From JBBDNV01 sp040877415 (GTDB lineage: Bacteria; Planctomycetota; Planctomycetia; Pirellulales; PALSA-1355): a stretch of DNA of 36,712 nucleotides. The DNA is taken from positions 1 to 36,712 of the forward strand of contig JBBDNV010000038.1 of the NCBI GenBank assembly GCA_040877415.1. Reading direction: 5' to 3'. This document shows positions 24,049-33,879 of the stretch, one piece after another. The notes beneath the pieces were generated by a model. That model ran no database searches. It was not told the origin of the DNA and worked only from the letters and a program-made list of their open reading frames with translations. Each line of letters starts with the position of its first letter. The first letter of the stretch is position 1. The position numbers were made by a program, and so were the translations under genes.

Positions 24049-24075
24049 GGGCCTTCGCGCAGGCTCGGCCCTTTT
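24049..24075 (+). terminator. Possible attenuator in the S41 protease leader
   Basis: GGGCC (24049-24053) can pair with GGCCC (24067-24071), followed directly by TTTT. An overlapping smaller hairpin (GCCT/AGGC) would compete with it. It lies about 63 nt before the start codon, in the predicted leader. The stem is short, so this is tentative. Confidence 0.3.
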
Positions 24076-24137
24076 CGCCGGTGACGGCTTCGCGGCGCAC
24101 GGCTTGCGCGAGATGCATCGAAAAACGGAAAGGGCCC

Positions 24138-25769
24138 ATGCAAAAGCTTAAGCAGCCGTGGCTTCTCCTCGCGCTTCTGGCGGTCTGCCTGTCGGCCCCG
24201 GCCGCTGCCCAGGTTCCGTTTGTCCCGCCCACGGCACAGCTTCCCGCCGAGATCGACGGCGTGCTGCGCAAAGTCCAGCAATTGGAAAGCCAAGAGCGCT
24301 GGGGCGAGGCACTCACGATCTACGAAGAAGCGCTGCGCGACCACCCGCAGGACGCCACGTTGGGGGACCGGCACAACCTGGCCAAGATCCACTACGATCT
24401 GGGCCGCCGCTACGGCGATTCGAGCTTCCTTTCGGCGCTAGCGAACGTCTCGGACCGGCAGGCGCTGGGCCTGTACACCGAAGTGCTGGTCAAGATCGAA
24501 ACGCATTACGTCACGGCGCCCAATTGGGAAATGATCGTGTCGCGCGGCACGCAGGACTTGCAGATCGCGCTTTATGAAAAGCAATTTCAAGGACGCCATC
24601 TGGCCGGCCGGTCCCGCCAGGAACTCGACGCGTTTGCCGCCGACGTCGGGCGACTGACCGAAGGCCGCCAGGTGCGCACGCGGCAGCAGGCGGTGGATGC
24701 CGTTGTGGCCGCCACCGCGTTTGCCGAGGGCCGACTCGGACTGCCGCCGACCGCCGTGGCCATGGAGTACACTTGCGCGGCCATCGGCGCGCTCGATGCG
24801 TATTCGGCCTACCTGACCGATGCCCAGCTCAACGACGTCTACTCCCAGATCGAGGGTAACTTCGTCGGCCTGGGCATCGAGCTGAAGGCGGCCACGGGCG
24901 CCTTGCAAATCGTCAAGGTCATCACAGGCAGTCCGGCCGAACGCGCCGGTATTCGCTCGGGCGACCGCATCACCGAAGTCGACGGCAAGGCCACCGCTGA
25001 CTTGAGCACCGACGCGGCCGCCGATCTGCTGCAAGGCCCCGAGGGCAGCCTCGTTAGGCTCGTCGTCCTCAACGCGAAAAACCAGGCGCGGCGCCTGGCG
25101 GTCCGCCGCGAGCACGTGGAAGTGCCCAGCGTCGACGACGTGAAGATCATCGACCGCGACTACGGCATCGGCTATCTCAAGCTGTCTTGTTTTCAGAAGA
25201 CGACCAGCCGCGATCTCGACGCCGCGCTGTGGAAGCTGCACCGCGAGGGCATGAGGAGCCTGATCATCGATCTGCGCGGCAACCCCGGCGGGTTGCTCAC
25301 CTCCAGCGTCGAAGTAGCCGACAAGTTCGTCGACGAAGGCGTGATCGTCTCCACGCGCGGCCGCAGCCCGCTGGAAGACTTCAATTACTCCGCGCACAAA
25401 GCGGGCACCTGGCGCGTGCCGCTGGTCGTGTTGATCGACGGCGACAGCGCCAGCGCCAGCGAAATCCTGGCCGGCGCCATCCGCGACCATCGCCGCGGCA
25501 ACATCGTCGGCGAGCGCAGCTACGGCAAAGGCTCCGTGCAGGGCATCTTTCCGCTGTCCATCGCCGGGGCGGGCGTGCGGCTGACCACGGCCAAGTTCTA
25601 CTCGCCCAGCGGACAGCCGATCAGCCACATGGGCGTGCAGCCGAACATCGTGGTGCGGCAAGCCGCCAAAATGTCCGGCGACGACGACGACGCGGCCGCC
25701 GATCTTTTGGGCGACAGCGTGCTCGAGGCCGGCGTGCAAGCAGCCCGCGGCAACACCGCAAAGCGCTAA
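24138..25769 (+). CDS. S41 family carboxy-terminal processing protease, exported
   Basis: 543 residues. The signal peptide MQKLKQPWLLLALLAVCLSA ends near AAAQ. A helical, possibly TPR-like region lies at about 35-100 (WGEALTIYEEALRDHPQDATLGDRHN pattern), a PDZ domain at about 238-325 (GLGIELK, SPAERAGIRSGDRITEVDG), and the S41 protease domain at 340-530. The catalytic Ser is in SASASE (437-442) and the catalytic Lys464 in GERSYGKGSVQ; the substrate-binding DLRGNPGG is present. CtpA/Prc-type enzymes cut periplasmic proteins near their C-termini. The start at 24138 has GGAAAGGG just upstream. It is followed by the MMPL transporter gene 172 bp later. The TPR-like N-terminus is an uncommon addition. 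Confidence 0.9.
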   Translation: MQKLKQPWLLLALLAVCLSAPAAAQVPFVPPTAQLPAEIDGVLRKVQQLESQERWGEALTIYEEALRDHPQDATLGDRHNLAKIHYDLGRRYGDSSFLSALANVSDRQALGLYTEVLVKIETHYVTAPNWEMIVSRGTQDLQIALYEKQFQGRHLAGRSRQELDAFAADVGRLTEGRQVRTRQQAVDAVVAATAFAEGRLGLPPTAVAMEYTCAAIGALDAYSAYLTDAQLNDVYSQIEGNFVGLGIELKAATGALQIVKVITGSPAERAGIRSGDRITEVDGKATADLSTDAAADLLQGPEGSLVRLVVLNAKNQARRLAVRREHVEVPSVDDVKIIDRDYGIGYLKLSCFQKTTSRDLDAALWKLHREGMRSLIIDLRGNPGGLLTSSVEVADKFVDEGVIVSTRGRSPLEDFNYSAHKAGTWRVPLVVLIDGDSASASEILAGAIRDHRRGNIVGERSYGKGSVQGIFPLSIAGAGVRLTTAKFYSPSGQPISHMGVQPNIVVRQAAKMSGDDDDAAADLLGDSVLEAGVQAARGNTAKR

Positions 25770-25941
25770 GCACGCGCCGCGCGATGACGCGCGCCGCACC
25801 CCATAGCCCCTGGCTCTCGCCGAGGATTCCGCGCTTTCTTCCGGCGGCCGGAAGCGATACGATGACGGCGCGGAGAAATCGCGCCCCCAAGCGCGCGTTT
25901 CACCCGCTGGCACCCATTTGGGCCCGGGGTAGAAAAGTCAG

Positions 25942-28329
25942 ATGGTCGAGAGGCTCGGGGCAATCGTTTCGCGCCATTTTGGACCCGTCATCGCGCTGTG
26001 GGTGCTGCTGGCCGTGGGGCTGCACGTGCTTGCTCCGCGGTGGGACGACGTCACGCACGACGGCGATTTGGCGTATTTGCCCGACTCCATGCCCAGCTCG
26101 CGGGGCGTGCGGCTGTTGAACGAGGCGTTTCCCGCCGAAGGGGCGAAGAGCGAATTGGCCGTCATCGTCGAGCGGCCCGGCGCACCGCTTTCGACCGCCG
26201 ACCTCTTGTGGTCCGATTCGCTGGCCGAGCTGTTCCGCGAGCACGCGTCCGAGCTGGAACTGGCCGACGTCTGGAACCGCAACACCGAGGTGGTCGGCGG
26301 CAAGCTCACCAGCCGCACGAGCCGGCGCGGCCAGGCCGCCGTGACCGTGCTCAAGGTCAAGCACGAATACATGGCCACGGCCAACATGCAGTTGCTCGAC
26401 CGGGTGCGCAAACTCCTCGACGAGGCCCGGGAAAAAGCGCCTCCGGGCCTGAACGTCGGCATCAGCGGTTCGGCCGCCATCGCCGGCGACATGCTGCAAT
26501 CGGCCGCCGAAAGCATTCAAAACACGGAGCTGACGACCGTCGCTCTGGTGATCCTCATCTTGCTGGTCGTCTACCGCGCCCCGCTGCTGGTCGCGGTCCC
26601 GCTGGTGACCATCGGCACGGCCCTGTTCATTTCCCTCGACGTCCTGGCATTGCTCACGCAACTGGGGCAGGTCCGCGGCTTTTCATGGTGGCACTTCAAG
26701 GTCTTCACGACCACCAAGATTTTCATTGTCGTCATCCTGTTCGGATCGGGCACCGACTTCTGCCTGTTTCTGATCTCGCGCTACCGCGAGGAGCTCGCGC
26801 GCGGGCTGGGCCGCTTGCAGGCGGTCGCCGAGGCAACCTCCCGCGTTTCCCAGGCGCTGGTGGCCAGCGCCGCGACGACGATCTGCGGCCTGGGAATGAT
26901 GTTCTTCGCCGATTTCGGAAAATTCAAAAGCAGCGGGCCGGCGATCGCGATGTGCCTGGCGATCACGCTCGCGGCGTGCCTGACGCTCGCGCCCGCCTTG
27001 TTGGCTGCCGGCGGCAAGGCGGTGTTCTGGCCGTTCGGCCTGCGGCACATCGGCGGCGCGGCGACGAGTGACGACGTGGAACCGGCCACCCTGGCAAATC
27101 GATTCTGGAATTGGGCCGCCGGCGTGATCGTGGCGCGGCCGGGCCTGATTCTCGTAACGAGCCTGGCCCTGTTGGCGCCGCTTGCCTACCGGGGTCTCTG
27201 GGTGCAAATGACGTACGACTTGTTGGGCGAGCTGCAAGCCGACCGCACCAGCGTCCGCGGCACCGACATCGCGCGCCGCCATTTCGCCGCGGGCGAGATG
27301 GCGCCGATTACCGTGTTGGCCCACAAGAGAAACGCCCGCTTCGACGAACGGCTAGGCGAGCGCGCGATCGCCCGGCTCACCAAAACGCTCTACGACATGC
27401 AGGGCATCGAGAGCGTGCGCAGCATTACCGAGCCGACGGGCGATCCGCCCGGCTACTTTCAGCCGCTGCGCGCGCGTGGGCTGCAAAAGCTCGCCGCGCG
27501 GAAGCACAAGATCACCAAGGCCCGCTTTCTTACGCAGGTGCCCGGGTTGGCCGGAGAGGTGGCCCGCTTCGATCTGGTGTTTCGCGACGAGCCGTTTTCG
27601 CCGCGGGCCGTGGCGATGCTCGATCGCCTCGAAGCCTACCTGGCTCGCCAGCAGGTTGACCCCGATTCGCCCTGGTTTGGGGCGGATTTCGCGTTCGTCG
27701 GCACGACGGTCGGCGTCCGCGATCTGGCCGAAGTCACCGCCGGCGATCAGCGGTTGATCCAGCAACTGGTCCTCATCGCCGTGCTCGCCGTGCTGATCTT
27801 CATCCTGCGGCGCCCCCTGGTGTGCATCTATCTGATTCTCTCGGTGCTGTTCAGCTACCTGGTCACGATCGGCTTCACCCAGCTTTGGTTCGAGTGGCTG
27901 TACGGCGAAACCTATTATGGCCTCGACTGGAAGGTGCCGATCTTTCTGTTCGTAATCCTGATCGCCGTCGGCGAGGACTACAACATTTACCTGGTGACGC
28001 GGGTGCTGGAAGAACAAAAGCGGCATGGACCGCTCGTCGGGCTGCGCCGGGCCATCGCCAAAACGGGCGGCATCATCACGAGCTGTGGCGTGATCATGGC
28101 CGGCACCTTCATCGCTATGACAACCGGAACGCTGCGCGGCATCACCGAGCTGGGCTTTGCCCTTTCGTTGGGGATCATGCTCGACACGTGTGTCGTGCGC
28201 CCCGTGCTCGTCCCGGCCTTCCTGGCGCTGGTCGAGCGATACGGCCGCGCGCGGCGGCCGGAAGCGCCCGATTCCCCGCGCCCGGCGCCTTGGAGCCCAA
28301 TGCGCGAGCAAGCCGCCGCCGGCCGGTAG
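25942..28329 (+). CDS. MMPL/RND-type membrane transporter
   Basis: 795 residues with the RND-like twofold layout: one N-terminal helix (about 13-32), a periplasmic domain (33-185), a helix bundle (about 190-365), a second lone helix, a periplasmic domain (about 410-600) and a second bundle (about 610-770). Each bundle carries the family's acidic helix: GSGTDFCLFLISRYREEL near 263-282 and VGEDYNIYLVTRVLEEQ near 676-692, whose Asp residues are the expected proton-relay positions. MMPL proteins export lipids, hopanoid-type or other hydrophobic molecules using the proton gradient; the substrate here is unknown. The ribosome binding site is weak. No partner membrane-fusion protein lies nearby, as is usual for MMPL proteins. 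Confidence 0.88.
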   Translation: MVERLGAIVSRHFGPVIALWVLLAVGLHVLAPRWDDVTHDGDLAYLPDSMPSSRGVRLLNEAFPAEGAKSELAVIVERPGAPLSTADLLWSDSLAELFREHASELELADVWNRNTEVVGGKLTSRTSRRGQAAVTVLKVKHEYMATANMQLLDRVRKLLDEAREKAPPGLNVGISGSAAIAGDMLQSAAESIQNTELTTVALVILILLVVYRAPLLVAVPLVTIGTALFISLDVLALLTQLGQVRGFSWWHFKVFTTTKIFIVVILFGSGTDFCLFLISRYREELARGLGRLQAVAEATSRVSQALVASAATTICGLGMMFFADFGKFKSSGPAIAMCLAITLAACLTLAPALLAAGGKAVFWPFGLRHIGGAATSDDVEPATLANRFWNWAAGVIVARPGLILVTSLALLAPLAYRGLWVQMTYDLLGELQADRTSVRGTDIARRHFAAGEMAPITVLAHKRNARFDERLGERAIARLTKTLYDMQGIESVRSITEPTGDPPGYFQPLRARGLQKLAARKHKITKARFLTQVPGLAGEVARFDLVFRDEPFSPRAVAMLDRLEAYLARQQVDPDSPWFGADFAFVGTTVGVRDLAEVTAGDQRLIQQLVLIAVLAVLIFILRRPLVCIYLILSVLFSYLVTIGFTQLWFEWLYGETYYGLDWKVPIFLFVILIAVGEDYNIYLVTRVLEEQKRHGPLVGLRRAIAKTGGIITSCGVIMAGTFIAMTTGTLRGITELGFALSLGIMLDTCVVRPVLVPAFLALVERYGRARRPEAPDSPRPAPWSPMREQAAAGR

Positions 28330-29105
28330 AAGGGTGCTTTGCCGGTGGCCATCGGACGCGGCTCGACAACCGCAAACGATCAACTCTGCGCCCTTTCGAG
28401 GTTTCGCCCTGCCTAGAAACCAGGCCGCATCTGGACGCACTTGGTGCACAGATTTGGGGCGGCCGGTCCGGACCGCCGCTTCCGGCAGTTCGCCGGATGC
28501 CAACGATAAGCCCTTTACTGCGAGCTATTTGTGTCGCGATTCGTCCGACTCACGTCGCGTCGAGCGGGAGCGCGGCACAAGAGTTGCCAATGTGTCGGCG
28601 GCGCACGGCGCGCGAGAGAGTGCCGAGGGAGCTTCGCTGTTAAAGAGTTGAAGTCTTGAGCTGCGCCGACGGATGGGCAAGCACCCAGGCCAACCGACCG
28701 CGGACATGCCGAGGGACCACTCGTGCGCGGACAAGCTCGATGACCGCAGGGGTCGGAGCCTTGGCCGACGTCGAAACCGCCGATCCGTTAGAAAGCGAAC
28801 GCCGCACTTGAACGCGGGATCCAATTCAGCCGCCGAGCCGTGCCTCGCGCGAGCCCGGCTGCGCGTGCGCACCGGCCGCGAGCCGGCAATGCTTGCGCCG
28901 ATTCACCAGACTTTGGCCGACAACATTCCGCGGCCATTTCCTGGTGTTGGGCCTGTTGCACGGCGCCGCCGATTTCCTATGATGACGCTGGCAAGCAGCC
29001 TGGAAAGAACGATGGTGCGCCACACGCCGCCGGCGCACTTACCGCGTGTAGTGGCTTGCAGGTGAACCAACCGCGGGCACGATTCTGGCGGGAAAGGGAA
29101 CGATT
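28330..29105. other. Long gene-free region upstream of glnA
   Basis: About 775 bp. Several overlapping frames exist on both strands but none has a ribosome binding site with a plausible protein, and their composition is that of chance frames in GC-rich DNA. A palindrome around GGTCCGGACC (about 28457-28475) could end the MMPL transcript. I looked for a sigma54 -24/-12 element before glnA and did not find one with correct spacing. The region may hold glnA control sequences or a decayed gene. Confidence 0.4.
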
Positions 29106-30518
<1,413 letters not shown>

Positions 30519-30524
30519 TAAGAT

Positions 30525-30680
30525 AAGGATGAAGGCAGAAGGATGAAGGCAGAAGGATGAAGGATGAATAAGGAATACGCGGACGTCGCCCGCATACGCT
30601 GACGACTCCGCGTTCCTCCCTTCTCCCTTCTCCCTTCTCCCTTCTGCCTTCATCCTTCATCCTTCATCCTTCATCCTTTC
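30525..30680. repeat. Long imperfect hairpin of GAAGGATGAAGG-type repeats between glnA and the RraA-like gene
   Basis: The left half (30525-30574) is almost pure purine, built from the units AAGGATG and AAGGCAG. The right half (about 30614-30680) is its pyrimidine counterpart (CCTTCAT, CCTTCTC and CCTTCTG units). Between them GGAATACGCGGACGTCG and CGACTCCGCGTTCC also pair, so the whole intergenic space can fold into one stem of about 70 bp. It starts just after the glnA stop and ends six bases before the RraA-like ATG. It may terminate glnA transcription, protect the mRNA end or be a dispersed repeat element. It also leaves the downstream gene with no purine-rich ribosome binding site. Confidence 0.75.
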
Positions 30681-30685
30681 CTTCC

Positions 30686-31420
30686 ATGCCCATCTCCAGC
30701 GAAACCTTCAAGCGTCTGGGCCAATTCGACACGCCCACGATCTGTAACGTGATCGAATTGTTCGACGTGCGGCCGCGCAATTCGGGCTTCATGAACGCTT
30801 CGATCAAGGCCAACTTTCCAGAAATGCCGCCCTTGGTCGGATTGGCCAGCACGGCCGCGTTTCGTTCGGGCGCCCCACCCGGCAAGGGAGACGCCTACGG
30901 TTCGCTCGAAGAGCAGGTCGAATCGTTTGCCGCTCTGGGCGGCCCGGCCGTGGTCGTGTTCCAGGATCTTGACGATCCGCCGGTGGGCGCCACGTTCGGC
31001 GAAGTGATGTGCTCCACGTACAAGTCTTTCGGCTCGGTGGGCCTGATCACGTCCGGCGGCGGCCGCGATCTGCTGCAAGTCAAGGCGCTGGGCTACCCGG
31101 TGTTCACCGGCTCGACCATCTGCTCGCACGCCTTTTGCCACATTCTTCACGTCGGACTGCCGGTGCGCGTGGGCGGGCTGGCCGTCGATACGGGCGACTT
31201 GTTGCACGGCGACGCCAACGGCGTAACGAACATCCCGCTGGACATCGCCGCCGACGTGGCCGACCTCGCGCAGGAATTCGTCGACGCCGAAAAGATCGTC
31301 CTCGATTATGTCAATGGCTCCGGCCGAAGGACCGCCGAGGGGCTCGCCGCCGCGCGCAAGGAGTATTCGGCCGTCGTAGCCAAATTGACGGCGCGGGTCA
31401 AAGTCAAGCGCCGCGCGTGA
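30686..31420 (+). CDS. RraA-like family protein
   Basis: 244 residues. Proteins of the RraA superfamily include 4-hydroxy-4-methyl-2-oxoglutarate/oxaloacetate aldolases and the E. coli RNase E regulator RraA. The family core is seen from LGQFDTPTICNVIELF near the start, through the GEVMCSTYKSFGSVGLITSGG block, to SGGGRD, where Arg127 and Asp128 are the positions that bind substrate and metal in the aldolases, then LGYPVF. The C-terminus has a long helix. Because Arg/Asp are kept, an aldolase-like activity is plausible; RraA proper is shorter (about 160). The start has no ribosome binding site: the upstream DNA is the pyrimidine arm of the hairpin. Function beyond family is open. Confidence 0.85.
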   Translation: MPISSETFKRLGQFDTPTICNVIELFDVRPRNSGFMNASIKANFPEMPPLVGLASTAAFRSGAPPGKGDAYGSLEEQVESFAALGGPAVVVFQDLDDPPVGATFGEVMCSTYKSFGSVGLITSGGGRDLLQVKALGYPVFTGSTICSHAFCHILHVGLPVRVGGLAVDTGDLLHGDANGVTNIPLDIAADVADLAQEFVDAEKIVLDYVNGSGRRTAEGLAAARKEYSAVVAKLTARVKVKRRA

Positions 31421-31474
31421 CCATGCCGGAGATTTCGTTCCCTTGAATCGTGCCAGGCATATCGGGGCACCTTC

Positions 31475-31783
31475 TTACTTCTTCACCGGCCGCCCGAGCC
31501 GCTTTTCGACGCTCTTCACCTTGGCGACAATCGCGCCGGGATGCCCTTTGCGGACGTCGAGCTTGGCCGACACCGATACGCGGTCGCAATCGGCGCTGAC
31601 GGCCTCGATAGCGCGCGCGAGCACGTCGAGCAATTGCGCCAAATCGCCTTCCACCTCGGTGCCCATGGCGTGCAGCCGGTAGTCGAGCCCGCTTTTGTCG
31701 ACGACGTCGACCGCCTTGGCCACGAACTGGCCGACGCTTTCACCGGCCCCCAGCGGCGTGATGCTGAATTCAAGAAGCGCCAT
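31475..31783 (-). CDS. MTH1187/YkoF-type thiamine-binding family protein
   Basis: 102 residues, the length of the MTH1187 (formerly DUF77) family. Recognisable points are the start MALLEFSITPLGAGESVGQFVA, DYRLHAMGTEVEGDL in the middle and VSVSAKLDVRKGHPG towards the end. The fold is ferredoxin-like; some members bind thiamine or a pyrimidine precursor, so a role in handling this vitamin is suggested, not shown. AGAGGTG lies just upstream of the ATG. It is divided from the next gene on the same strand by a hairpin-forming repeat, so the two are not clearly one operon. Confidence 0.85.
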   Translation of the reverse strand: MALLEFSITPLGAGESVGQFVAKAVDVVDKSGLDYRLHAMGTEVEGDLAQLLDVLARAIEAVSADCDRVSVSAKLDVRKGHPGAIVAKVKSVEKRLGRPVKK

Positions 31784-31806
31784 ACGTCACCTCTCGAAGT
31801 TTTCGC

Positions 31807-31864
31807 CTGTAGCCGGGGTCATTGCACCCGGCAAATCCACCGGCCTCACTGCGGCCGGCTACAG
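31807..31864. repeat. Compound palindromic repeat (REP-like) between two minus-strand genes
   Basis: Outer arms CTGTAGCCGG (31807-31816) and CCGGCTACAG (31855-31864) match perfectly over 10 bp. Inside are two smaller hairpins (CCGGG/CCCGG and CCGGCC/GGCCGG), so it can form either one long stem or two short ones. It lies 20 bp downstream of the alpha/beta hydrolase stop codon and before the thiamine-binding gene. It could act as a terminator or be a dispersed intergenic repeat. Confidence 0.65.
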
Positions 31865-31883
31865 TTTGGTTTCAAAACCTCTC

Positions 31884-32819
31884 TTACTTTTTCGCCGAGG
31901 CCGTCGACTGGTCCATGCTCATCTGCAATTTCAGCCACGCCGACATGCACCGCGTCACCTTCTCGGCGGCGTCCTGCTGCACAAAATGGCCGCTCTCGGG
32001 TATCGTCACCAGCGTCAGATCGTTGTCGATCCACTTCCAGGTGTCGTTGAGCGCCCCGGGCAACAGCGCCGTGTCTTTGAGGCCGTGAAACATAAGCACG
32101 GGACACTTGATCTGCGGATACTTGACCTCGCTCTCCGAAAACGTGTATGGCTCTTTTGGATAGTTGGCCTTGTAGTAGTTCAGCATCCCTTCCATGCTCG
32201 AGCGCTTGAACGCCTCGACGTACTTTTTGCGCGCTTCGGGGTCTTTAACCCAAAACGCCAGCATTTGCGGCTGAACTTTGGAAGCCGCGTCGGGCTTTTG
32301 GAAGTTGCGCGCATACTCCGAATTCTTCTGCTGCTCGGGATTGTTCGCCAGCTCGCGCGCCAGGCCCTTGGGATGCGGCAGATTGAGAATGATGAGCTTG
32401 TCGGTCTTGTCGGGGAAGGTCATGGCATAGGTCCAGGCCACGATGCCGCCCCAATCGTGCCCGACGATGATCGCCTTTTCGGCCTTGAAATGTTTCACCA
32501 CGGCGTCGATGTCGGCCACCAGCTTGGGCATGGCGTAGTTTTCCACGCCGGTCGGCTGGTCGCTTTTGTTGTAGCCGCGCATGTCGACGGCCACGACCTG
32601 AAAGTTTTTGGCCAGCTCGGGCATCTGCGCGCGCCACGAGTACCAGAAATCGGGAAAGCCGTGAATCAGGACCACGAGCGGCCCCTCGCCCATGGTGACG
32701 AAGTGAATCTTCACCCCGCCGGAATCGGCGAATCCTTCTTCGCCCATTTCTTCTCCCCGGCTCGATTGCGCGCAGCAGGCCAGACAAACTGCCAGGGTGA
32801 TTGCCAGGATCTTGAACAT
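31884..32819 (-). CDS. Exported alpha/beta hydrolase, epoxide-hydrolase-like
   Basis: 311 residues with an N-terminal signal (hydrophobic ILAITLAVCLACC, residues 4-16; the cysteines leave open a lipoprotein anchor). The alpha/beta fold shows HGFPDFWYSW (oxyanion motif at 53-62), the nucleophile Asp122 in VGHDWGG and the catalytic His278 in PESGHFVQ. An Asp nucleophile and HGFP are typical of epoxide hydrolases and haloalkane dehalogenases, as opposed to esterases with Ser. The cap domain lies at about 145-230. The signal peptide implies action outside the cytoplasm, which is less usual for this group. AGGAG lies about nine bases before the ATG. The true substrate is unknown. Confidence 0.88.
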   Translation of the reverse strand: MFKILAITLAVCLACCAQSSRGEEMGEEGFADSGGVKIHFVTMGEGPLVVLIHGFPDFWYSWRAQMPELAKNFQVVAVDMRGYNKSDQPTGVENYAMPKLVADIDAVVKHFKAEKAIIVGHDWGGIVAWTYAMTFPDKTDKLIILNLPHPKGLARELANNPEQQKNSEYARNFQKPDAASKVQPQMLAFWVKDPEARKKYVEAFKRSSMEGMLNYYKANYPKEPYTFSESEVKYPQIKCPVLMFHGLKDTALLPGALNDTWKWIDNDLTLVTIPESGHFVQQDAAEKVTRCMSAWLKLQMSMDQSTASAKK

Positions 32820-33026
32820 GAGATGTGCTCCTCGTTCGCGGTTTTTGTTGGGTCCAAGTCGGCAAGTTTGCGACTGCCGCTCAGGCTATCCGCTGGCCGG
32901 CCGCAACGCAAGTTTTTGCGTTAATGCCCGTTGTGCCTTCTCGCGCCCGGAGGAGCCCGATGGGCTTTGCAGCCGGCGCTGAAACGACTACGCTCAGTTT
33001 TTCGCAGTCAACGCGTCTTGCTCGAT

Positions 33027-33674
33027 ATGTCCAAGCTGCTCCACGATCACCGCGTTTTCTGGCGGCAATTTCGCGAGCGGTACCACACCACCGGCGCGAT
33101 CGCTCCCAGCAGTCGATTCCTGGGCCGGGCGCTGGCACGCTTTGTCGGCAGCCGGCCCGAGGGGGGTCAAAAAGTGTTGGAGGTGGGGCCCGGCACCGGT
33201 GCTGTGACCGCCGAGATCGCGCGGCGGATGCGAAACAACGACGCCCTGGACCTGATCGAGCTCAACGCCCAATTCGTCCGTCGGCTGAACGAGCGATTCG
33301 CGGCCGAAGAGCCCTTTCGCGCGCTGGCCGACCGCTCCCGCGTGCTCCACGGGCGCTTGGAGGACTTGCCGCGCAACGGCCAGTACGACCTGATTATCTC
33401 CGGATTGCCGCTGAACAATTTTTCGGTTTCCGACGTCGAGCACATTCTCGAGGCTTTCCGGGAGTTGTTGCGGCCCGGCGGCGTGCTGTCGTTCTTCGAA
33501 TACGTGGCGATCCGGCCTGCCCGGGCGCTGGTGAGCGGTCCGGCCGAACGTGCCCGGTTGCGCGGCATTGCCCGGGCGCTCGCGGGGCTCCTGGGTCCGC
33601 ACGAAATCAAGCGCGACTGCGTCTGGCCCAATCTCCCCCCGGCCTGGGTCCATCACGTTCGGCTGCCGACTTAG
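33027..33674 (+). CDS. SAM-dependent lipid N-methyltransferase, OlsG/PmtA-like
   Basis: 215 residues. The SAM-binding loop is VLEVGPGTGAVT (50-61) and the acidic end of strand 2 is LIELN. The opening block FWRQFRERYHTTGAIAPSSRFLGRAL is typical of the PmtA-like phospholipid N-methyltransferases related to rRNA adenine dimethylases. In the planctomycete Singulisphaera acidiphila a protein of this kind, OlsG, N-methylates ornithine lipids, so methylation of an ornithine lipid or phosphatidylethanolamine headgroup is the likely job, probably at the membrane face. I chose 33027 because it gives the family-like N-terminus; there is no ribosome binding site and the frame stays open to 32931. Identity within the family is inferred. 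Confidence 0.78.
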   Translation: MSKLLHDHRVFWRQFRERYHTTGAIAPSSRFLGRALARFVGSRPEGGQKVLEVGPGTGAVTAEIARRMRNNDALDLIELNAQFVRRLNERFAAEEPFRALADRSRVLHGRLEDLPRNGQYDLIISGLPLNNFSVSDVEHILEAFRELLRPGGVLSFFEYVAIRPARALVSGPAERARLRGIARALAGLLGPHEIKRDCVWPNLPPAWVHHVRLPT

Positions 33675-33717
33675 CATCGTCAGCCGTTCAACTCGGCGCA
33701 CGCGGCGCCGGTTGTCC

Positions 33718-33747
33718 TTGCCGTTGCCGCCCGGGCGAACCTATACT
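33718..33747 (+). promoter_or_regulatory. Predicted promoter for the second S41 protease gene
   Basis: TTGCCG (33718-33723), 18 bp, TATACT (33742-33747). The -10 is strong and the same as that of the first S41 gene. The leader would be about 125 nt. Confidence 0.5.
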
Positions 33748-33879
33748 AGAGTTTGAGTAAGGCAGGCCCTCGGGCGTACCTGGCTCCGCGGCGCGGGCCA
33801 TTTCGACGCGTCGGGCAGCCCGTGCACCCCCCCTTACCCGCCCTCCCCCAAAGATCCCCGACCTTTCGGAGGCCAATCG

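Larger units (their letters stand above)
23636..24137. other. Intergenic region with promoter and leader of the first S41 protease gene
   Basis: About 500 bp. I see no supported gene in the left 290 bp. The right part contains a strong promoter and a leader of about 170 nt with a possible attenuator (both listed). The protease frame is open upstream to 23949, but that part lacks a ribosome binding site and a plausible N-terminus. Confidence 0.55.

Noticed and set aside
28525..28872. Minus-strand frame of 115 codons between the MMPL and glnA genes
   Set aside because: Arg/Ser-rich peptide typical of chance frames; no ribosome binding site or family.
28900..29105. Possible sigma54 promoter (GG-N-GC elements) before glnA
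   Set aside because: Candidate TTGG and TTGC elements around 28945-28965 have the wrong spacing for a -24/-12 promoter.
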